A DNA stretch of 64,000 nt from Prorocentrum cordatum (taxonomy: Eukaryota; Sar; Dinophyceae; Prorocentrales; Prorocentraceae). Positions 20,980 to 31,643 of this stretch are shown here, one piece after another. The translations under genes and the position numbers were made by a program. Position 1 is the first letter of the stretch; every line of letters begins with the position of its first letter. The stretch spans positions 194,501 to 258,500 of the forward strand of contig CAUYUJ010011559.1 of assembly GCA_963575745.1 (NCBI GenBank), read 5' to 3'. The notes under the pieces were generated by a model. The model worked only from the letters and a program-made list of their open reading frames with translations. It was not told the origin of the DNA and searched no databases.

Positions 20980-21895
20980 AAGCCGGACTTCGTCTTTGCC
21001 GCGGCAGAGGCCCCACGTGCGTCAGGCTGGTGGACGCGCTCCTTGGCCCAGTGGCCGACCTGGCCGCACCGCGCGCACTTCGTCCTTAGCTTGATCGCGT
21101 CGATGTGGACCCGCACCTTTCTGCTCTGGCCGCCCTGGTACTTGTTTCTGTTGCCGAAGCTGGCGACGCGCGGAGGTGGCACCGTGTCATTGCCCTTGCC
21201 CTTCGGCTTTCCCTTGCCGAAGCCTCTCTTGTTCTTCTCAGGGCCGTGGTCATGTCGGCCTCCTCGTGAAACCCCCACAGGTCGTCCTCGATGACGTAGA
21301 TGTACTCCGGATCGTCGTCGAGCTCATCGACTGCCTCCATCGTCGGGTAGTGCTCCTCCACGTGGCCGGCCTCCTCGACGTCCTCTCCAAAGAACTACCA
21401 GTCCCCCCTGTCGCTGGAGATATTGTCGAGCCTCCGCAGCGCCCTGATCACCTCTGCCTCTCGGAAACTCCCAGCAGTCCACGTCTTGATCAGGTCCTCG
21501 CCCTTGTCGCCGAGCTTCGCACGCCGCGCCATGATGTAGCCATGAGCCTCGGACGGCAGCTCCGCGCCCTCTCGCCTGAGCTCGTTGAAGCGGCCCACCG
21601 CTGCGATAATGTACTCCAGCATGCTCTACCCCTTCCCGCGCATCGACGCGTACACCGCCCGCTCGGACGCCCGCGGCATCGTCTGCTCGAGGAATGGAAA
21701 GAAGGCCTCGTCCAGCAACACCAGCATCTGCTCCAGGCCGTCCTCCGCCACGATCGCCTCGTCTTCCATGTCGGCTACAGCCTCCTTGGCGTCGCCCTCC
21801 AGCCTGCGCAGCAACTTCGCGCCCCTCTTGGCCTGCGGGATGTGGGTAGTCGAGCGCCACAGGCTCAGCTCCTTCCTCCACCGCTAGTAGGTCAT
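20980..21895 (-). pseudogene. Copia Gag (broken)
   Basis: The structural protein of the virus-like particle. The ATG at 21895-21893 is followed within three codons by TAG at 21886-21884. The same frame continues with LLRRLEGDAKEAVADMEDEA, FPFLEQTMPRASER, a TAG at 21628-21626, EYIIAAVGRFNELRREGAEL, a stop at 21397-21395, then MEAVDELDDDPEYIY. A frameshift near 21235 leads to a basic stretch (GKGKPKGKGND) and a zinc knuckle, CARCGQVGHWAKER. That knuckle should be C-x2-C-x4-H-x4-C, but its last Cys is Arg (CGC for TGC). Confidence 0.8.
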
Positions 21896-22038
21896 CTCTG
21901 GTTTCACTCCGTCGTAGCCTGGCTGAGGCTCTCGATCACGTCCACCCTCACGAGATTTATCTTCATCTTGTTGAAGCTCTTCGTCGCCATCCCGACGCGG
22001 ACGGCTCATGTATCTTCAAGAGCCGGTGGAACGTCACT

Positions 22039-22051
22039 GGCTCCGCTACCA
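22039..22051 (-). promoter_or_regulatory. tRNA-iMet-like primer binding site
   Basis: One base inside the 5' LTR, the minus strand reads TGGTAGCGGAGCC. Copia elements commonly use initiator tRNA-Met, whose complement starts TGGTA followed by a short variable stretch and GAG. The match supports element orientation and the LTR boundary. Confidence 0.7.
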
Positions 22052-22052
22052 C

Positions 22053-22336
22053 TGAAAGCCTCCCGATGATGATCGCACTTTCTCCGAACGGCGAGCACGC
22101 CCCGCACGAACTCGTTCTCTGTTTCGCGGCGCCGGACAGCCCCAGCACAGCACAAGCACACGGGAATGAGTGTGGAAAGCGGCAGGTCTTGGGAGTCTCT
22201 TCTGGAGAGAGCGGGAAAGACAGGGATAACCCAACCCGAGCAACAGATGGTTATGGATGGGAAACAGAGCAGGGAATAGGGCAACAGTAGGCTGAAGGGA
22301 AGTGCTGTGGGCGCATGTAGCGTTGTACCTTTTACA
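22053..22336 (-). repeat. 5' LTR of the Copia element
   Basis: Partner of 14165-14448, 284 bases, TG...CA. It would hold the promoter of the element. No TATA-like motif is evident. Confidence 0.9.
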
Positions 22337-23000
22337 GGAATATTTACCAGAGTAGCCCTTACCAACAAACCATTATTGACATGTCCGCATCCAATAATCA
22401 GCATTAAAACAGTTCTAAGGAGTCCGGCCGACGGCACCATTGTTGATCATTCCATACTCAAATAGCATTACAAGGAAATCTTGCCGAATGATCCTTTCAC
22501 AGAAAAAAGACTCCCGACGACTGAATCCGTTTCATACCAGATCCTTACGAAGGATCCTGGCTGAAGAATCATATTATTAGAGCACTACTTACCTTGGGGC
22601 CCGAGATAGGGAATCCTACCCGAGTACTTCTCCGTAAAGAAATCCTCATTCAAGAAACTGTATGATCTTGCTGTCGAGCCCTCGTGCAGGAGCCCGTACA
22701 ACTGAGTCCTCATTAAAGATATCCTTACGCGGGGATCGTTGCTTAAGACGTCCTTAAAAACGAAGACTTTCTAGAGGGGTCTTTCTGCGGAGCCCGTGCT
22801 AAAGAGAAGTGGCGGGGACACTCATTTAGCAACTAACTTTGTTTGAAGATGGGACACTTACCAAGTCTCCCTTGATAGCGGGATCGTCAACAACGCGCCC
22901 TGGCTCAGGAGATTCCAACGCGAAGTCCTGACTGAGGAATCATTCAGAATGAGCTCTGTTTCAAGAATCTTTATTACTGAACCCTCGACGGAGGACTCCT
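22337..23000. repeat. Degenerate satellite, right of Copia element
   Basis: Continuation of the 13571-14164 satellite, with variants such as AAGGATCCTGGCTGAAGAATC and CCTTACGAAGGATCC every 30-40 bases. No gene seen. Confidence 0.55.
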
Positions 23001-23040
23001 TGCAACGGAATAGCATGATCAATGACGTCCATTGGATAAC

Positions 23041-23251
23041 AAAACAAACAAACACAAAACTAACAACCACATCAACAACAACAACCAACCACAACAATAA
23101 CAACAACAATAACAACCTCAGCAACAACAACAACACCAACACCACCACCGACACCAACAACAACAACGACGACAACAACAACAGAAACAGCAGTAGCAGC
23201 AGCAGGAGCAGCAGCAACAACAGCAACAACAGCAACAGCAACAGCAACAGC

Positions 23252-23303
<52 letters not shown>

Positions 23304-23375
23304 GCAACACACCACCATCAACAACAACAACAATAACAACAGCAACAACAGCAACAGCAACACCAACAACAACAA
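23041..23375 (+). repeat. (AAC)n/(CAGCAA)n microsatellite
   Basis: Imperfect AAC and CAG/CAA trinucleotide tract, 335 bases. It gives Asn/Thr/Gln frames on one strand and Leu/Val/Cys frames on the other, all artefacts. Confidence 0.95.
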
Positions 23376-23738
23376 TGTTGCGGGACTTCTGGGGGGGCGA
23401 AGGAGTCCCCCAGGATTTCGTTTGTTCTCTGATGTTTCTTCCCATGGGTTCCAATTCATTCTGCCCAGAAGGGGATGGATTCTACTTGTGAGGAGAGGAG
23501 GAGAGGAGAGGAGGACGAGCAGGAGGACGAAGAGGAAGAGGAATTGTCTTCAACTGGCCGAGGCCCCCCTTCGAGCGCCCCACGCCCAGCAGATGTAATA
23601 GTTGCTTCCCGCCCCGCTGCGCTGCCATGTGCCGAGTCGATAGGAATCGCATATCGATACGCCCTCCCAGGAGACGCTACGTGACGAGCAAAGGGGGAAT
23701 GATAACGGTTACCGCCCCTCTGCAATGCCATGCGATGA

Positions 23739-23933
23739 TCGGGCCGGGCGAAAGGGGGGGATAGCAAAGGGGGGGGTTGAGAATCAGCTCACGTAGCTGA
23801 TTTTCCCGGCGCCTCCCGGCGCCGGAGGCGGCTATGTATCGAGGAATGGGCCCCTCGGTGGGGCCGAAACCAGCTGCATGCAGCAGATTTCGTAACCCCC
23901 CCTTTCCCAATCCCCCCCTTTCGCCCGGCCCGA
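23739..23933. mobile_element. Foldback element with 5-bp target duplication
   Basis: This 195-bp element begins TCGGGCCGGGCGAAAGGGGG and ends with its complement, TTTCGCCCGGCCCGA. The terminal inverted repeats extend about 50 bases with small mismatches. GATGA flanks it on both sides (23734-23738 and 23934-23938). The inner part contains the palindromic GGCGCCTCCCGGCGCCGGAG. No coding capacity, so it is a non-autonomous DNA element. Confidence 0.85.
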
Positions 23934-24094
23934 GATGAGTACACTCGAATCAGATGTGCTTCGCCACATGGCGCTGTGCAAGCAGACTCGGCAAACATGT
24001 CTTGCGGTTGCCCACGGGCTGTCACCTGACGAATCGAGTGGGCTGGCATTCGTTTCCGTCCTCCAGGCGTTGCCGCGTGACGAGTTTAGGAGGC

Positions 24095-24290
24095 AACTAC
24101 TGGGAGGTTATCGTCGGAAAAACTAAGGAGGATTAAGCCCCATTTGGGAGCTGTTACGACGGAGTGGGCCTCGGATTAAGCGGGATTAAGCCGGATTAGG
24201 CGGGATTAAGCCGGATTAAGCAGGATCGAGCGGGACTGAGCGGGATTAGCCCAGATTTCGGACCAGGGCGAAAGCAGAATTTGACCCCCC
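24095..24290 (+). repeat. Dispersed GGGATTAAGCC repeat, copy 2
   Basis: Starts CTGGGAGGTTATCGTCGGAA, followed by about eight copies of GCGGGATTAAGCCGGATTAA-type decamers, then GCAGAATTTGACCCCCC. Related to 6290-6430 and 43478-43620. Confidence 0.65.
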
Positions 24291-24444
24291 AGGAGTCGCA
24301 TCCGAAACGAGTAGAGCAAAAGCGGTATGCTTCACCCCGCGGCGCTGCCGCGTGGCGAGCTCAGCACCCCTGGCGGTGCCGCGTGCTGCGCCGAGCCTTT
24401 GCCTCTGCGTTCCGCCTCCCAGGCGCTGCCAGTGGCGCGGGGCG

Positions 24445-24830
24445 CGCCAGCGCGCACCCGGGCGGGCGCGCGGGCGCGCGGGCGGGCGGACGGGCACACG
24501 GGCAGGCAGACGGGCGGGCGGGCGTGGCTGGCGGGCGGGCGGACGCGCGGGCGGGCGCGCGCGCGTATGGCGCGCGGGCGAGCTGGCAGGCGGAACGGGG
24601 GAGGAGAGGAGAGGCGGGCGGAGAGGGGGAGGAGAAGACGAGAAGGTCGAGGAGAAGAGTGGAGGACGAGGAGAAGGGGGAGGAGGAGGAGGAGGAGGAG
24701 GAGGAGGAGGAGGAGGAGGAGGAGGAGGAGGAGGAGGAGGAGGAGGAGGTGAGTGGACGAGCAGGAGGAGCACAAGAGGGAGGCGAAGGAGGAGGAGCAG
24801 GAGGAGGAGGAGGAGGAGGTCTCCCTCGCC
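24445..24830 (+). repeat. GGGC-rich then (GGA)n tract
   Basis: Degenerate GCGGGCGGGC repeats (about 24445-24600) grade into a GGA microsatellite (24680-24750, again 24796-24822). No coding signal. Confidence 0.85.
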
Positions 24831-25345
24831 TGCTGTGCACGCGGTGTCTGTGCCTCGTGCCTCTCCGTCCTGTTGGTTGCCGCCACCCCCTTCTGCAGGC
24901 CGCCGCTCACGCTCCTGGGGCCCACTCTGCTGGCTCTGCGGTGTGGCCCCTGGGACTATCTGTTGGGGCTCCTGCTCGCAGCCCCTGTCGACGAGCGCGC
25001 TCCACTGCTCGCAAAGTCACCACTCGCAAACGGCCTGGCTCCCCCGCCGGGGATCTGCGATGAATCACGCCAGAGCGGACCGGGCGTCTCTCGGAAGTCT
25101 GCGAGTGGGCACTCTGCGAGCAGTGGAACGCACTCGGCGATCCTGGGCTTCGCCTGGCGCTCGGGCTCGGGTGTTGCTAGAAGTGCCCCTGGCCCAGGGT
25201 ACCCCCAGTTGTTCGCTCCATCTCTGGCCCCCGGGACCCTCTGGGCGTCGTGAGGGGGTGCTCTGGAGGCCGGCTGGGCCACCCCGAGAGCATCCTGGGG
25301 GCGCCCTGGGCCAGGGGCACTTCTAGCAACACCCGACGCGCAGGC

Positions 25346-25516
25346 TAAAACAGGGCTAGGATCGGGATAAATCGCTCCAGAGCGTTCCGGAGCGCTCTCA
25401 GAGCGTTCCGGAACGCTCTGGAGCGGCCGCGGCGCCCAATACATCCTCCAAACCCGCCGATTCTCAGAGATTTCGAGTTATCCCGATCCGATTTTGTCCC
25501 GATCTTCGCGTCGTCT
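25346..25516. mobile_element. Short element family E, copy 1
   Basis: A 171-bp sequence starting TAAAACAGGGCTAGGATCGG and containing the imperfect palindrome AGAGCGTTCCGGAACGCTCT. It ends near CCCGATCTTCGCGTCGTCT. GATCGGGATAA near the left end and TTATCCCGATC near the right are inverted. CAGGC flanks both sides (25341-25345 and 25517-25521). The other copy is at 42973-43142 and differs by two or three bases. Confidence 0.8.
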
Positions 25517-25676
25517 CAGGCACCCTTGGGCCAGGGGCACTTCTGGCAACGCCCGACGCGCAGGCGCCCCCGGGGGCGGCCCTCGACGGGGTGCCGCGCA
25601 GCAGCTCCGCACGCCCGCCCCCGGCGCACGGCGCGCCCGCGCAGGCGGGCCGGGCGGGCGGCAGCCGACCTCTCTG

Positions 25677-26035
25677 AAGGGGCCCTGGGACACACAAATA
25701 CATGCACACAGGTAAAAACATGCCCCCCATACGTTCCGATATATATATTCTGGGTTTTTACCTTCCCGCCCAATGCTCACATTTTACCATGTTTTCCTGG
25801 GGATCGACGATTCATTGTGTCTGTGTGAGCCTGTTTTTTTATAGACTCTGGCAAGTTTACTTGCATGGACGGGGGTGGGGGCTGAGCCTGAAGCAAGCCC
25901 GGGGGGGGGGGCGCGGAAATCACGCAAGTCGAAAGGCACTTGCACGCTAGTATTCGCTTGAAGAGACGAACGCCATGCAAGTAAACTTGCCTGAATCAAA
26001 AAAAAAAACAGGCTGTGCTTTTTCCCCTCCTGACT
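25677..26035 (+). mobile_element. Foldback family 1, copy 4, split by a nested element
   Basis: A family 1 copy from GAAGGGGCCCTGGGACACAC to TTGTGTCTGTGTG. The usual tail CTTTTTCCCCTCCTGAC does not follow directly. It reappears at about 26018, after a 187-bp insertion. Confidence 0.8.
25828..26014. mobile_element. Foldback element nested in family 1 copy 4
   Basis: Begins AGCCTGTTTTTTT and, after a short gap, GGCAAGTTTACTTGCATGG. It ends with the complement CCATGCAAGTAAACTTGCC, then an A-run and ACAGGCT. The inverted ends are about 42 bases. GTG flanks both sides (25825-25827, 26015-26017). Its removal restores the normal family 1 3' end. Confidence 0.85.
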
Positions 26036-26570
26036 CTCCGGGCGCCCGGACGAGCCCCCCGGGGCGCACGCCCTGCCCCCGGCGCGCCCCCCTCGGGGCG
26101 CCCCGCGGGCGGCAGGCCCCTCGGGCCGCAGGCGAGGCCTCGGCGCCCCCCCCCCCCGACGCCGACGCCCCGCGGGCGCCCAGCGGGGCGCCCGCGGCCT
26201 TGGCGGAGGGGAGGCCTGTGCCCAGACCTCCTGGCGTCGTGATCGTGAACAAAATCACGACGGGAGGTTTTTCGCTATTTTCGCCCTCTGGGGGCCCTTC
26301 CGGGGCCTCGGGACCGTCAAAAAACGATGCAGGATGAAAAACCGGTCCCGGGGAAGGGGTCCAGACCTCTGGGGGGCGACGTCGTGAGAAAATCACGACG
26401 TCGGGGGTCTGGGTGCGCGGAATCCTCTGCCACAGGCATTGGCTCGGGAGCCCCGAGGCAAGGATGTTTGCGAGCAGGAGTCCTCGCTCAAGGGGCCTTG
26501 GCTTTGCCGGGGGGCCCTGAGCAGAAGACTCCGCAGCAAGGGATGCTTACACAGGAAGCCAGACTAAAAC

Positions 26571-26591
26571 ACTCTCTCTCTCTCTAACCCC

Positions 26592-26628
<37 letters not shown>

Positions 26629-26640
26629 TCTGGAAATGTG

Positions 26641-26675
<35 letters not shown>

Positions 26676-26735
26676 GTCAGTGTGTTTCTTATTTTTTCTC
26701 TCTTTCTCTTTCTCTCTCTCTCTCTCCCCCCACTC
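26571..26735 (+). repeat. (TC)n(TA)n(TC)n microsatellite
   Basis: CT-rich tract, an AT run at about 26640-26675, then another CT-rich tract. Confidence 0.9.
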
Positions 26736-26959
26736 GCAGCTTCTTGCCCCAAGAGCGCCCAGGGGGGAGCCCCCCGCCCCCCACCCACGGGAGTACCTTG
26801 GCTCCCCCACGGAAGTCCCTCGGCATTTACTTGTCATGCTGACAAAGGGGAGGCGAAACAAACAAGTGGCACGCGTGCCATGGCTCTTTCACATTTGAAG
26901 AGAGAAAGACGAGGAGGGGCATGTGGGGGGCGAGAGGGCCAGGGGGTGGGGGGCCAGAG

Positions 26960-28700
26960 CCAGGGGGACGGGACCACGAAAATACAGGGTCCGGGGCGAG
27001 GAGGGCTGGGGCCAAGGCCAAGGTCGGGGCGAGTGGGGGTCCAGGGCCAGGGCAAAGGGACTGAAGCTCGGACCAGGGGCCAGAAGTCCGGGTTCGAACC
27101 ACGAAAATACACGGTCTGGGGCGAGGAGGGCTGGGGCGAAGGCCAGGGTCGGGGCGAGTGGGGCCAAGGCAGGAAACAAGCTGAGTTCAGCCAGGGCCAT
27201 GGCCAATAGGCTGGGGCTCGCGGCTCGGACCAGAGGCCAGAGGTCCGGGTTGGGGCGAGGGGGCGAGGGGGGGCGTGCTACAGCCATGGGGGCGGGGGCG
27301 AGGGGAAGCCGGCCACAGCCAGGGGGACGACGACAAACCACGAACCACGAAAATAATAGGGCGGGGGCGAGGGGGGCTGGGGCCAGGGCCAGGGGGCGCC
27401 AAGGCCAAGGAGAGAGGCTGGGTTCAGGGCCAGGGCAGGAGGACGGGGGCGAGGGGGCCAGGGGAAGCAGGCCAGAGCCAGGGGGACGACGACGAACCAC
27501 GAAAATAAGGGTCTGGGGCGAGGGGGGGGCGTCAGAGAAAAGGAGGGATGCTGGGTTCAGGGCCAGGGCAGGAGGACGGGGGCGAGGGGGTCAGGGGAAG
27601 CAGGCCACAGCCAGGGGGACGACGACGAATCATGAAAATAAAGGGTCCGGGGCGAGGGGGGCTGGGGCCAGGGCCAGGGGGCGCCAAGGCCAAGGAGGGA
27701 GGCTGGGTCCAGGCCCAGGGCAGGAGGACGGGAGCGGGGGGCCAGGGGAAGCAAGCCAGAGCCAGGAGGACGACGACGAACCACCAAAATAGAGGGTCTG
27801 GGGTGAGGGCCAGGAGACGCCAGAGCCAAGGAGGGAGGCTGGGTTCAGGGCCAGGGCTGGAGGACGGGAGCGAGGGGGCCATGGCAGGGGAAGCAGGCCA
27901 GAGCCAAGGCGACGAAAATAAAGGGTCCGGGGCGAGGGGGGCCGGGGCCAGGGCCCGGGGACGCCAGAAGACGACGACGGGGATGAGAAGCCAGAGCCAG
28001 GGGGACGACGACGAACCACGAAAATAAATAGGTCCGAGCTCTAGAACACGACTGTGCAAGAGAATAAAGGATCTTGGGCGAGGGGGGTTGGGGCCAGGGC
28101 CAGGGGACGCCATAGCCAAGGAGGGAGGCTGGGTTCAGGGCCAGGGCAGGAGGACGGGGGCGAGGGGGCCAGGGGAAGCAGGCCAGAGCCAGGGGGACGA
28201 CGACGCCAGGGCGAGGGGGCCTGGGGCCAGGGCCGGGGGAGGCGGCTGGCTGGGCCCAGGGCCAGGACCAGGGGCGACGACGAACGAAAACAAAGGCTAC
28301 AGGGCGAGGGGGGCTGGGGCCAGGGCCAGGGGAGGAGGCAGGGTCCAGGGCCAGGATCAGAGGGACGACGACGAACAAAACTAAAGGGTCCAGGGCGAGG
28401 GGAACTGGGGCCAGGGCCAGGGGGGGGGGAGGCTGGGTCCAGGGCCAGGGCCAGCGGGGCGAGGGGGGCTGGGGCCAGGACCAGGGGGGGAGGCTGGGTC
28501 CAGGGCCAGGACCGGACCGGGGACGACGACGAACGAAACTAAAGGGTCCAGGGCGAGGAGGACTGGGGCCAGGGCCGGGGGAGGGGTGGCTGGGTCCAGG
28601 GCCAGGGCCAGCGGGGCGAGGGGGGCTGGGGCCAGGACCAGGGGGGGAGGCTGGGTCCAGGGCCAGGGCCGGGACCAGAGGGACGACGACGAGCGAAAAT
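26960..28700 (+). repeat. G-rich minisatellite, about 100-165 bp units
   Basis: At least ten degenerate units share GGGGCCAGGGCCAGGGG, GGGAGGCTGGGTTCAGGG or GGGTCC, and GGGGGACGACGACGAACCAC followed by GAAAATAAAGGGTC. Unit length varies because inner blocks are gained or lost. Long Gly/Arg/Glu and Pro/Leu/Ala frames run through it on both strands as artefacts. Confidence 0.85.
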
Positions 28701-28739
28701 AAAGAGGTCCGAGCTCTAGAGCACAACTGTGCGAGAATA

Positions 28740-29380
28740 ACACTCCGCTTTCCTCGCAGCTTGGCCGCGCATCGGGGGCGAACACCAAAAGACCATTCAG
28801 TCATACTCGCCACGTGGCACCGTAGCGGGGCGGACACAAACACCATTATGCTCCACCCGTCACATTGCAAAGACAGAGGGGGGCAGGAGGGACAAACATG
28901 ATTCTACGCTGCTCGTCACGCGGCAAGGACTGGGAACCGAACCATCGACTCATCCACTCGCCCCGTCACATTACAACGCCTGGAAGGTGAAACACGTGAT
29001 GCCCCGCTCTGCCCATCAAAGGGCAACGCCTGGATGTCGACACGGCAGCACTATTGTGCTGTACTCGCCATGTGGCCACGTAGCGGGGCGCCACAATAGC
29101 TATTCTAGTCTTGCGCGTTGGATGACAGCTGGCAGCGCAGAGGGGCGGAACAAGCAACTATTCTACTCTACTCGTCACGCGGTAACGCTGGGGGGGTGGA
29201 GGTAGAAATACTATTACACTCCACTCGTCGCGGGACAACGCCTGAGAACAGACAAACATACTACGCAACTCTACTCGTCACGTGGTAACGCCTGGGGGGC
29301 GAAAGAACACATCATATTCGATTAAACTCGCCAGGTGACAACGCAGGGGCACGTAACAACAGTGCGATTGTGTTCGCCAC
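28740..29380. repeat. Degenerate satellite of CTCGTCACGYGGCAACGCC type
   Basis: About nine diverged units of roughly 65-75 bases, recognisable by ACTCGTCACGTGGTAACGCC-like cores followed by GGGGGCG and ACTATTxTACTCC. No gene seen. Confidence 0.6.
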
Positions 29381-29479
29381 GTGGCTACGCAGCAGGCGCC
29401 CCGTGGCAACGCAGCGAAGATCTCTGTGGGCCCACGCAACGCTAGAAGGGCGCGCCGAAAAGGTCCGGGAAAGTGCCCG

Positions 29480-29780
29480 AGGCCGCCATGCGGACCCTGC
29501 CACTGGAGCCTTCGGTTGAGTGTTCCTGTGGGGCTCGGAGACATACGAGCGGTGTGGCGACATGGAGGGGGGCCGCAGGCGGACCCTGCCACTGGAACCA
29601 TTCTGCGAAGCTCCCTGAAGCCACAAAAACGCAAGTCTGGCGTGCTCAAACACGGCCGGGACGCCGTGCGACCTTGCCAGTGAGCCTGCGGTGGAAACGC
29701 CCAATGGTTGCAAGAAACGCCTGAGGAGAATCGGGGCCGCCACCCGGACCTTGCCTCTTAAGGCTTTCGGCGGAACCCCC
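29480..29780. repeat. About 85-bp degenerate tandem repeat
   Basis: Four units share GCCGCCATGCGGACCCTGCC-like cores (29487, 29575, 29660 and 29740), with CACTGGAGCC and a following TTCGGT. No gene seen. Confidence 0.6.
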
Positions 29781-29989
29781 CACGTGAGGCCACGAGATGT
29801 GTGAGGGGCGTGCCCGCACAAGCCAGAAATGGAGGAGCAGGAGGAGCTGACTAGAGGATGGGGAGGATGAGAGGGAGCAGGAGGAGAGGAGTGGAGAAGG
29901 ATGCGGAGAAGAGAGGAGTCGACGTGAAAGAAGAGGATGAAGAGAAGGAGCAGGAGGAGGAAAGGAGTGGAGGAGGAGGAGGAAGAGGG

Positions 29990-30890
29990 AGCGGAGAAAG
30001 AGAGGGAGGACCAGTGCAAACCTAAGACTCATCAACGATGTTGGCATAAACCTCCCTCCAAACTCCCTCTTCATAGGCCCCTACAAAGTTTCATTTCCAC
30101 TGAGAAAGTGCCCCGATAGGAGACAACCGTTTGAAGATTCTGCCGCGTGCCAAAAACCATTCTCGGGACTTCAACGCCACGAATCAACCTGACAATTGCG
30201 TCTTCACGACCAGTCCTGAATCGAAACCAGAGAACGATCCTGAGACTTCAACGCTTCGAATCAAAGTAACTGCTGCGTCCTGACAATCCCGAGCCGTTCC
30301 AAAACACGATTTCTGGTACGCTAACCATGGGAATCCGTGAACATCTTGCCGTGGTCTCAGAAGAATGTGCACGGCGCTAAGACGAGCGCTGAATAATGAA
30401 CAAAAACCGCCTTCAATCCGTGAACCTCTTGCAGATGCTGAAGCCGGATGCGCGCGGCGCTAAGGCGAGAACCTTTTGAAAAGGAACAGCCCTGAGTCCG
30501 CGAAGCTCTTGCAGCTATTAAAAACGATTGTGCGCGGCTCTACGGCGAGAACCACATTTTGAAAACCACCCGCCCTCCATCCGCGAAGCTCTTGCACATG
30601 GTTAACACGAGCGTGCGCGACGCTACGGCGGGAGCCACATTCTGATAAGGAACAACCCTCAACCCGCGAAGCTCGTGCACTTGTTTTAGAACGATTGCGC
30701 GCGGCACTGAAACGATAACCACATTTTGAAAACGGCCCGCCCTCAATCCGTCAAACTCTTCCAATGCTTAAAATGTGTTCGCGGGGCTGAAGCGATAGCC
30801 ACATGTTTGAAGCGGCCCGCCCTCCATCTGCGAAGCTGTTGCCAAGTCGAAGCTCCATGATCAAATCGGACGCGAAATGCCTGGCCCGCC
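29990..30890 (-). repeat. Composite satellite cassette, copy 1
   Basis: Read on the minus strand from 30890: GGAAGGGCGGGGCGGGCC-like start, then about nine roughly 70-bp units (CTACGGCGAGAACCACATTT on the plus strand), a second unit type, the fixed sequence AGGCCCCTACAAAG and CCTCTTCATAGG, the motif CAACGATGTTGGC, and a CCT tract (29860-30000). The same order occurs at 53107-54005. Confidence 0.7.
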
Positions 30891-31099
30891 CCGCCCTTCC
30901 GACTGGCCTCGGTGTGCAACAGGGAGGAGTTATTGAAAGAAACGGAGCTGTTCGTTCCCTGGTGTGCGCGACATTTGTGGTGTGTTCCTGCGCTGCCGTT
31001 GTGGAGGTCGTGGTTTGTTATCGATCAGTGATGCGGGCCTTTCGCGCCGCAAATCGAACTCATCCGAACGCCCTTGTGCGTGTGCAAGGGGCCTAATCC

Positions 31100-31500
31100 G
31101 TGTCAGATAGTACCACGCGGGCCACTTGCGCGCGTCGGTCGCGCGAGCATGTCGAACTCCTTCCAAAACCTTCATGGACATCGTCATCGTTATCGGCGGG
31201 CGTGACCAACATCGGCACCGTCATTGGCCTTGCCGACGTCATCGCCGCCATCGTCACCATCATCGCTACTCTCATCACCGCGTCTACCGTCGCCATCATA
31301 CCGCGCCCGCCCAAGTCACCGACTCGCCACCGCGGCCGCGTCGGAGGCGCCGCACTAGCTGGCCGCTGCGTGCGCAAGCGTGTGCGGGCTACGCGGCCGC
31401 AGAGATACACCAGCCAACGCCAAGCACTCATCGGAATCGCCGTCGCATGGGTGTTGCAAACCAAGTTGCGGGTGGGGGGGGGGAATGATTGCGCGAGCAG
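31100..31500. other. CATCRYC-rich stretch, no gene seen
   Basis: Loose repeats of ATCGCCGCCATCGTCACCAT type at about 31180-31300, then unremarkable G+C-rich sequence with a G-run near 31470. No gene supported. Confidence 0.4.
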
Positions 31501-31643
31501 TGAAGTTGACAGCTCACTGCGAGCACAGCATATATTGCATTGCAAATGTTGCTCCACATGGAACTACGAGTGCACAACATAGATTGCTCCCCGTAGAAAA
31601 CACCACATGGGTCCATGCTGGCAAACATGTGTTTGTGTATAGT

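Larger units (their letters stand above)
14165..22336 (-). mobile_element. Copia-type LTR retrotransposon (degenerate)
   Basis: An 8.17-kb element on the minus strand: 5' LTR 22053-22336, primer site 22039-22051, Gag, protease, a conserved pre-integrase block, integrase, reverse transcriptase, RNase H, 3' LTR 14165-14448. Integrase before reverse transcriptase places it in Copia. Both LTRs are 284 bp, with TG and CA ends, and about 85% identical by eye, so the insertion is old. Gag has stops at 21886-21884, 21628-21626 and 21397-21395. The protease Asp, a zinc-knuckle Cys and the RNase H Asp are altered. No exact 5-bp target duplication is visible (AGGAG left, GGAAT right). Confidence 0.9.

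Noticed and set aside
14156-22341. Target-site duplication of the Copia element
   Set aside because: AGGAG and GGAAT do not match, and shifting the right LTR edge by one base gives AGGAG/AGGAA at best. Not claimed.
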